The notes under the pieces are model-generated. The model was not told the DNA's origin. It saw only the letters and a list, made by a program, of their open reading frames with translations, and searched no databases. DNA of 26,155 nt, taken from IMG/VR virus record IMGVR_UViG_3300030101_000513, positions 1 to 26,155 of that record. One strand, given 5' to 3'. The DNA is from a virus. A program made the position numbers and the translations under genes. Shown one piece after another: positions 22,830 to 26,155 of the stretch; positions within the stretch are counted from its first letter, which is position 1, and each line of letters opens with the position of its first letter.

Positions 22830-23103
22830 GCTCACCTCCATTGCCTCTGCCAAGCCCACCGAAATACTGCGGCTTACGCTTGGCTGTCTCAAACACACCT
22901 GCCGTAATGAACACGCCAGCAATCAGCATGGCATGGGCAATCGCACTGATGCCAAAGGCTACGACGCTACCCACCCACATGCTGAAGATGATACACCACA
23001 TCCATGCCAGCACCTGCATTACCATGTGCCGTGTATTCATGTCGGGTATGTGGGACAGCGGGTTGTACCGCCAGTCCATGATTAGTTCCCATGTATTACG
23101 CAT
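22822..23103 (-). CDS. Two-helix membrane protein (93 aa)
   Basis: ATG 23103 is used; the longer frame begins with TTG two codons earlier. The N terminus (MRNTWELIMDWRYNPLSHIP) is followed by two hydrophobic segments at about residues 26-48 and 50-70 (VMQVLAWMWCIIFSMWVG, then AIAHAMLIAGVFITAG) and a basic, Gly-rich tail. I recall similar NTWELI-DWRYNPL membrane proteins in marine phages. Two closely spaced helices are compatible with a holin, but the hydrophilic N-terminal extension is unusual for that. Function unknown. Confidence 0.7.
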   Translation of the reverse strand: MRNTWELIMDWRYNPLSHIPDMNTRHMVMQVLAWMWCIIFSMWVGSVVAFGISAIAHAMLIAGVFITAGVFETAKRKPQYFGGLGRGNGGEHE

Positions 23104-23362
23104 TTTCAAGCACCCGGTTCACTTTCTTCATGCCTTCTAGATCAGGAAGATCATTCAGCTTGTCATGTAACACGTGCTTGGCACGATTGATTGTTTGTCT
23201 TGCTCGTTCGACATCGAAGGTTAGTTCCATCTGTGCATCACTGAGCATAGACATAACCACCATCATGTAGCCCATGCGGTCATTCCATTCAGTGTACACA
23301 CCCTCTTCAAGTTCAGCTTCTGTCATACCATACATGTTGATCTGTTGTTCTTGGGTCAGCAT
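23096..23362 (-). CDS. Hypothetical helical protein (88 aa)
   Basis: ATG with AGGAG six bases upstream. The protein is rich in Met, Glu and Asp, starts MLTQEQQINMYGMTEAELEE, and continues as a long helix (VERARQTINRAKHVLHDKLND). The first 25 residues read like a short helix-turn segment, but no DNA-binding motif is convincing. The gene follows the first of three palindromic repeats and a GC-rich hairpin, so its expression may be set there. It overlaps the next gene by eight bases. Confidence 0.75.
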   Translation of the reverse strand: MLTQEQQINMYGMTEAELEEGVYTEWNDRMGYMMVVMSMLSDAQMELTFDVERARQTINRAKHVLHDKLNDLPDLEGMKKVNRVLENA

Positions 23363-23389
23363 ATCATTCTCCTATACTGATAACGGTAA

Positions 23390-23410
23390 GGGGCGACACC
23401 GCGCCGCCCC
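23390..23410 (-). promoter_or_regulatory. GC-rich hairpin in leader of the 88-aa gene
   Basis: On the minus strand GGGGCG (23410-23405) pairs with CGCCCC (23395-23390) around a nine-base loop. No U-tract follows, so it is not a standard intrinsic terminator for the gene ending at 23437. It lies 28 bases before the next ATG and beside a palindromic repeat. It may be an RNA-processing or stability hairpin, or an attenuator. Confidence 0.45.
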
Positions 23411-23412
23411 AT

Positions 23413-23440
23413 GAAAAGTTTTGACTGGTAAAAAGTTTAC
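23413..23440 (-). repeat. Palindromic intergenic repeat, copy 1
   Basis: Contains the 15-base core AAAAGTTTTGACTGG (plus strand, 23414-23428) shared by three gaps, followed by the palindrome GTAAAAAGTTTAC (23428-23440). It overlaps the stop codon of the gene ending at 23437 and precedes the 88-aa gene. Likely a protein-binding or promoter element. Confidence 0.7.
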
Positions 23441-23682
23441 CGTGCCTCGTGGATCACGAAGTCGTTACCATTCTTGGACACGATCCGGTACAGGTTGTAG
23501 AAGGGCATACCATAGTAGCGGATGTGCTTGCCGTCATTGACCTGAAGGAACTGACCATTCTCAGATGGGCCAACGTAGTATTTCCCCATATGATTGAAGT
23601 CGCGAAGGTTAGTGCGATCAATCGAAGGCTTGGCACCTGATACGGCGTGGACGAGGTTGGTAAGTTTGACTTTGATAAACAT
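23437..23682 (-). CDS. Small basic hypothetical protein (81 aa)
   Basis: ATG 23682 is chosen because AGGAG lies eight bases upstream; a longer frame starts six codons earlier. The product begins MFIKVKLTNLVHAVSG and has a beta-rich pattern with many Tyr, Asn and Gly residues (YYVGPSENGQFLQVNDGKHI). It looks like a compact beta domain. No family recognised. Its stop codon lies within repeat copy 1. Confidence 0.75.
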   Translation of the reverse strand: MFIKVKLTNLVHAVSGAKPSIDRTNLRDFNHMGKYYVGPSENGQFLQVNDGKHIRYYGMPFYNLYRIVSKNGNDFVIHEAR

Positions 23683-23708
23683 GAATTGTTCTCCTTTCAT
23701 GTGTTGGT

Positions 23709-23903
23709 TTAGTTATCACGATTGTGAGTATTCATATAATACTCCTGAAAGTTGCGCTTGGCAACCCTTGCAGCCTTACGCGCTTTCTTTTGTTCTTCGC
23801 GCTTGGCCTTACCTGTAGTCTTACGCACAGGAATCTTTTGAAAGACAGACACATCGTGCCAGTCATGGTCGAAGTCAATCATCATCTTTTTTGCGTTCGG
23901 CAT
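23709..23903 (-). CDS. Small Lys/Arg-rich protein (64 aa)
   Basis: ATG with AAGGA eight bases upstream. The N-terminal half (MPNAKKMMIDFDHDWHDVSV) is followed by a strongly basic helix (about residues 29-52, with KAKREEQKKARKAARVAKR) and a polar tail. The basic helix could bind nucleic acid or be surface exposed. It overlaps the preceding small gene by 29 bases. Function unknown. Confidence 0.7.
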   Translation of the reverse strand: MPNAKKMMIDFDHDWHDVSVFQKIPVRKTTGKAKREEQKKARKAARVAKRNFQEYYMNTHNRDN

Positions 23904-24018
23904 CTTTCTTGTCCTTATCTCTGTTGTATGAACCTTTGCCCTTCTTGGGCGGGACTACCTGTGGACGACGACGATTAGCCGCCGCCACTGGATTATGTAT
24001 ACGAACTATCCTAACCAT
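23875..24018 (-). CDS. Small basic protein (47 aa), read by hand
   Basis: ATG 24018 overlaps the stop of the preceding gene by eight bases (ATGGTTAG). The product runs MVRIVRIHNPVAAANRRRP, then QVVPPKKGKG, and ends in a Lys/Asp-rich tail. There is no strong ribosome site, so coupled translation is assumed. It fills the 107-base gap between its neighbours and has consistent composition. No family recognised. Confidence 0.55.
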   Translation of the reverse strand: MVRIVRIHNPVAAANRRRPQVVPPKKGKGSYNRDKDKKDAERKKDDD

Positions 24019-24262
24019 TGTCAAGTAGTTTGACAGGATTAAAGTTCATATCAACTTCCCATGATGTGCGGCACTCAGCCTCACGCCGTGCTTCGTGAAA
24101 CGTGTTGTGTGTCGAGAAGTTACGCTTACCGTCATCATTCTCAATCATCAACGTCCAGCATCCAATCTCTTTGGTTATAGCCACATGGCTGTAGCAATTG
24201 ACACCAAAGTAGGTGCCGCGAGTCTCCGGCATAAGTTGGAACTCTGAAATATACTGTGTCAC
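24011..24262 (-). CDS. Small hypothetical protein (83 aa), GTG start
   Basis: GTG 24262 overlaps the previous stop (TAGTG) and has AGGAG eight bases upstream. The protein looks like a compact alpha/beta domain: MTQYISEFQLMPETRG, then VAITKEIGCWTLMIENDDG and NTFHEARREAECRT. Two of its three cysteines flank the central part. No family recognised. Confidence 0.75.
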   Translation of the reverse strand: MTQYISEFQLMPETRGTYFGVNCYSHVAITKEIGCWTLMIENDDGKRNFSTHNTFHEARREAECRTSWEVDMNFNPVKLLDNG

Positions 24263-24570
24263 TATACATTCTCCTCAAGATACTCGTGGCGTTTAAACAC
24301 AGCGTCGATGTCAGCAATAGTCGTGCAATCTTTCAACGCATACCTAGCATAGCCCTTGTTAGTCCAAGATGCAAGCCAGTCCTTACAGCCTTCATAGTCC
24401 ATATAGAACTCGTACTGTTCGACATTGTATATCCCATACTCAGCCCAATGGTCAAGGTCATTGGTCACGATACCAATCCACAGTCCCGGCTCATTAGCCA
24501 TGCGCTTGCGACTTTGGTCATTCACACTGTCAATGTGATTGCGCAGTTCAATTTGTTCTTGCGTGTGCAT
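24262..24570 (-). CDS. Hypothetical acidic protein (102 aa)
   Basis: ATG with GGAG seven bases upstream, inside the end of the membrane-protein gene. The product is rich in Asp, Glu, Tyr and Trp (LWIGIVTNDLDHWAEYGIYN; YEFYMDYEGCKDWLASW), acidic overall and without membrane segments. Small acidic early phage proteins are often inhibitors or DNA mimics of host enzymes, but nothing specific supports that here. Confidence 0.75.
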   Translation of the reverse strand: MHTQEQIELRNHIDSVNDQSRKRMANEPGLWIGIVTNDLDHWAEYGIYNVEQYEFYMDYEGCKDWLASWTNKGYARYALKDCTTIADIDAVFKRHEYLEENV

Positions 24571-24573
24571 GGT

Positions 24574-24744
24574 TTATCTCCACTTCCGATAGATTGTGCT
24601 GATAGCCGCCTGCCCCAGAACAAGGGACAGGGTGTACAGTGCCGTCTCAATGGGTGACGTGTAGCCAACCATAATAGGCAGGGTGATAGTGACGCCGATC
24701 ACGCAGAGGATCAGTGTGGTTACGATAAGAGTTTTCTGAATCAT
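24574..24744 (-). CDS. Two-span small membrane protein, holin candidate (56 aa), read by hand
   Basis: ATG 24744 has AAGGA seven bases upstream. The product has two hydrophobic helices, about residues 5-27 (TLIVTTLILCVIGVTITLPI) and 36-51 (ALYTLSLVLGQAAIST), joined by a short polar turn (GYTSPIE) and ended by a basic tail (IYRKWR). Length, two spans and a basic C terminus fit class II-type holins. It is about 2.9 kb upstream of the SleB-like hydrolase rather than adjacent. Repeat copy 2 lies just before its ribosome site. Confidence 0.65.
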   Translation of the reverse strand: MIQKTLIVTTLILCVIGVTITLPIMVGYTSPIETALYTLSLVLGQAAISTIYRKWR

Positions 24745-24758
24745 GGTTCATTCCTTCC

Positions 24759-24787
24759 GAAAAGTTTTGACTGGTAAAAAGTTTTAC
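24759..24787 (-). repeat. Palindromic intergenic repeat, copy 2
   Basis: Carries the shared core AAAAGTTTTGACTGG (24760-24774, plus strand) followed by the perfect palindrome GTAAAAAGTTTTAC (24774-24787, two-base centre). It overlaps the stop codon of the GP88-like gene and precedes the ribosome site of the 56-aa membrane protein, the same arrangement as copy 1. Confidence 0.75.
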
Positions 24788-25659
24788 GCAGCAACATGGT
24801 TTACAAAGCCGGACGTGTCTTTCCACGCATCCGGCCCTTTGGGGAGCAAACCCACAACGACACTGCGTGGGTCACTAGGACGATAGTCGTGTGCGTCACC
24901 ATTGATGACATCATACCCTCTGAATGTTTTGGGCAGTGTCTTGTCTGGTGTGCATAGAACAGCCGCCACATTCCAGCCCTTGCCAATGGCTGTCTCAAAG
25001 AACAAACCATTTGCCTCATTGAGTGAGAACGTCAAGCTATAGTTTGGTATGTGATCGACATCCCTGTTGATATCTTTGGTGTAGTCGTAGAACACTACGT
25101 CAGGAAAAGCACTAAACATCTCAGGGAATAGTTTTTCCCATAAAGTATCCTGCACCACATTAGGACGCACGGCACACGTGACACCTAGTTTGTCGGCCTT
25201 ACGCTTGTGCAAACCTATCTCATGCAACAGCCTAGTCTTGAATTGATCACGGTATTCCATCCACAACAACATGCGAGTGATACGAGCAATGTGAACATTG
25301 TGTCGCCCATCAATGACCATGTGTTTCTGCCCATGCCCACTGAAAGTAAGACAGGCCAAGCCGCACCCGATAGATGCATTATTGCACCCGTTGTAGCCAG
25401 ATGCCCACGATGCCGCTTTGGATATACCAGCAGTGAGAACATATTCCTTGTCTGACTTAACGAGCTTGGGATTGCGAGTCAAAAGCTTGGGTAACTTAGA
25501 CCAATCAAGAACACCATCAGGGCGTAAGGCATTAGCAATCTTGGAACGTGCCGCCTCACGACAGGCAAGAACAAGCGGGTCATTGTCGTAGTGGTCACGC
25601 AATGTCTTGTTAGCAGTGCGCATATAGTCACGATAGTTTTTGAGATTGTGGGTGGTCAT
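24784..25659 (-). CDS. GP88-like phage protein
   Basis: ATG 25659 is preferred over the in-frame GTG three codons earlier because GGAG sits eight bases upstream (291 aa). The region GYNGCNNASIGCGLACLTF (C92, C99, C103), an Arg-rich helix (RHNVHIARITRMLLWMEYR), LLHEIG, and AVRPNVVQDTLWE reproduces the order of motifs in the mycobacteriophage GP88 family. Those proteins have a Cys-rich segment, then AR-KT helices, then VRLN-SDI-WE. Their function is unknown to me; the motifs suggest a metal or nucleic-acid enzyme. Repeat copy 3 lies in front of it and copy 2 at its end, so it may form its own transcription unit. Confidence 0.7.
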   Translation of the reverse strand: MTTHNLKNYRDYMRTANKTLRDHYDNDPLVLACREAARSKIANALRPDGVLDWSKLPKLLTRNPKLVKSDKEYVLTAGISKAASWASGYNGCNNASIGCGLACLTFSGHGQKHMVIDGRHNVHIARITRMLLWMEYRDQFKTRLLHEIGLHKRKADKLGVTCAVRPNVVQDTLWEKLFPEMFSAFPDVVFYDYTKDINRDVDHIPNYSLTFSLNEANGLFFETAIGKGWNVAAVLCTPDKTLPKTFRGYDVINGDAHDYRPSDPRSVVVGLLPKGPDAWKDTSGFVNHVAA

Positions 25660-25676
25660 GTCATTCACTCCGAAAT

Positions 25677-25704
25677 GTTTTTACCAGTAAAAAGTTTTGA
25701 CTGG
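25677..25704 (-). repeat. Palindromic intergenic repeat, copy 3
   Basis: Holds the shared core AAAAGTTTTGACTGG (25690-25704) but in a different frame of symmetry: CCAGT (25684-25688) and ACTGG (25700-25704) form the arms of an interrupted palindrome around AT-rich sequence. It lies in the 85-base gap before the GP88-like gene, upstream of its ribosome site. Confidence 0.7.
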
Positions 25705-25744
25705 CTGGGTTGGATTGATAGCGTCCTTACACACTACCAAAAGA

Positions 25745-25987
25745 TTACTCGCGTGTCAAGCTGTCCCAATCGACTAAATCATTGACGATATCTGACGCAA
25801 GCTGTTCACGTTGTTTGTCATTGAAAGCCTCAGTACCGCAGTCCATGAGATTGCCCACACCCATGCGAGTGATAGGATGGACACGCTCTAGCCGCATTGG
25901 ATTGACATCAGGCATGTCTGTCCAAGCCGCACGTAGTCGCGTAGGTGCCTGCACCATAGGCGAGTCGTTTTCCCATACAAGCTTCAT
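25745..25987 (-). CDS. Small hypothetical protein (80 aa)
   Basis: ATG with a GGTGG-type ribosome site seven bases upstream, overlapping the previous stop (ATGA). The product starts MKLVWENDSPMVQAPTRLRA and ends with an acidic helix (LASDIVNDLVDWDSLTRE). It is rich in Asp, Arg, Met and Pro, with no membrane segment. No family recognised. It is followed by an 85-base gap with repeat copy 3. Confidence 0.75.
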   Translation of the reverse strand: MKLVWENDSPMVQAPTRLRAAWTDMPDVNPMRLERVHPITRMGVGNLMDCGTEAFNDKQREQLASDIVNDLVDWDSLTRE

Positions 25988-26154
25988 TCTACTTCCACCT
26001 TTCCAAAGTTTGAGATTAACACTGATCTAACACGCGCCATGAAACCTTGCACCCGCAATTCCTGCGCCACGTTGTTGGCGGCACGTTGTGAGTGCGTGGC
26101 AGTCTTGCAGACCCAATTCTCAGGGTCAGTCCAATGTGCGTAAGTTATGATTAA
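25984..26154 (-). CDS. C-terminal part of a gene running off the window (partial)
   Basis: One minus-strand frame is open from the window edge to a TGA at 25986-25984 that overlaps the next ATG. It encodes at least 56 residues, including YAHWTDPENWVCKTATHSQR and FMARVRSVLISNFGKVEVE at the end. It has mixed helix and strand character; no family recognised. The true start lies beyond position 26155. Confidence 0.7.
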   Translation of the reverse strand, partial: LIITYAHWTDPENWVCKTATHSQRAANNVAQELRVQGFMARVRSVLISNFGKVEVE

Positions 26155-26155
26155 T

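Noticed and set aside
23413-25704. The three palindromic repeats as a CRISPR array or transposon ends
   Set aside because: They are about 0.9-1.4 kb apart with genes between them, no regular spacers, no transposase and no target duplication.

Overview
This window looks like part of the genome of a lytic-type tailed bacteriophage. It is probably a marine podovirus of the HMO-2011 type, the group first known from a SAR116 alphaproteobacterial phage. The best evidence is the family A DNA polymerase (14960-17002): it carries a DnaJ-type zinc finger (CPDCNGSG ... CGTCNARG) between its exonuclease and polymerase domains, a signature I recall for that group. The tight gene packing, overlapping start/stop codons, strong AGGAG-type ribosome sites and absence of cellular housekeeping genes agree with a phage. 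The host cannot be read from the sequence.

The layout is two opposed blocks that meet at about position 8705. The left block (1-8702, plus strand) is the end of the virion-protein module. It holds a small coiled-coil/membrane protein, an Ala/Gln-rich protein with a striking 11-residue repeat, two small proteins, and two very large proteins (730 and 1174 aa) that by size, order and composition resemble the internal/ejection proteins of podoviruses.

The right block (8709-26154, minus strand, so read from right to left) is the early and DNA-metabolism module. In transcription order it begins with about 15 small unknown or membrane proteins (26154 down to 21718), including a GP88-like protein and a two-helix membrane protein that could be a holin. 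It continues with a SleB-like cell-wall hydrolase, a DUF932-like protein, an endonuclease VII-like HNH nuclease, a tyrosine recombinase, a stand-alone primase (zinc finger plus Toprim), a DnaB-type helicase, the polymerase, a candidate single-strand DNA-binding protein, a RecB-like exonuclease, a T7 endonuclease I-like resolvase, a DUF3310 protein, a B12-dependent (class II) ribonucleotide reductase and a MazG-like pyrophosphohydrolase.

Together the right block supplies replication (primase, helicase, polymerase, SSB candidate), recombination and branch resolution (exonuclease, two unrelated resolvase-type nucleases, recombinase) and dNTP supply (RNR, MazG, possible DUF3310 nucleotide kinase). 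Seven small genes here are shorter than 60 codons in their best form and are easily missed; they were read by hand from coding frame, ribosome site and overlap with neighbours. The few real gaps in the minus-strand block carry three copies of a short palindromic repeat that is probably regulatory. I saw no tRNA, CRISPR array, insertion sequence, RNA polymerase gene or repressor in the window.
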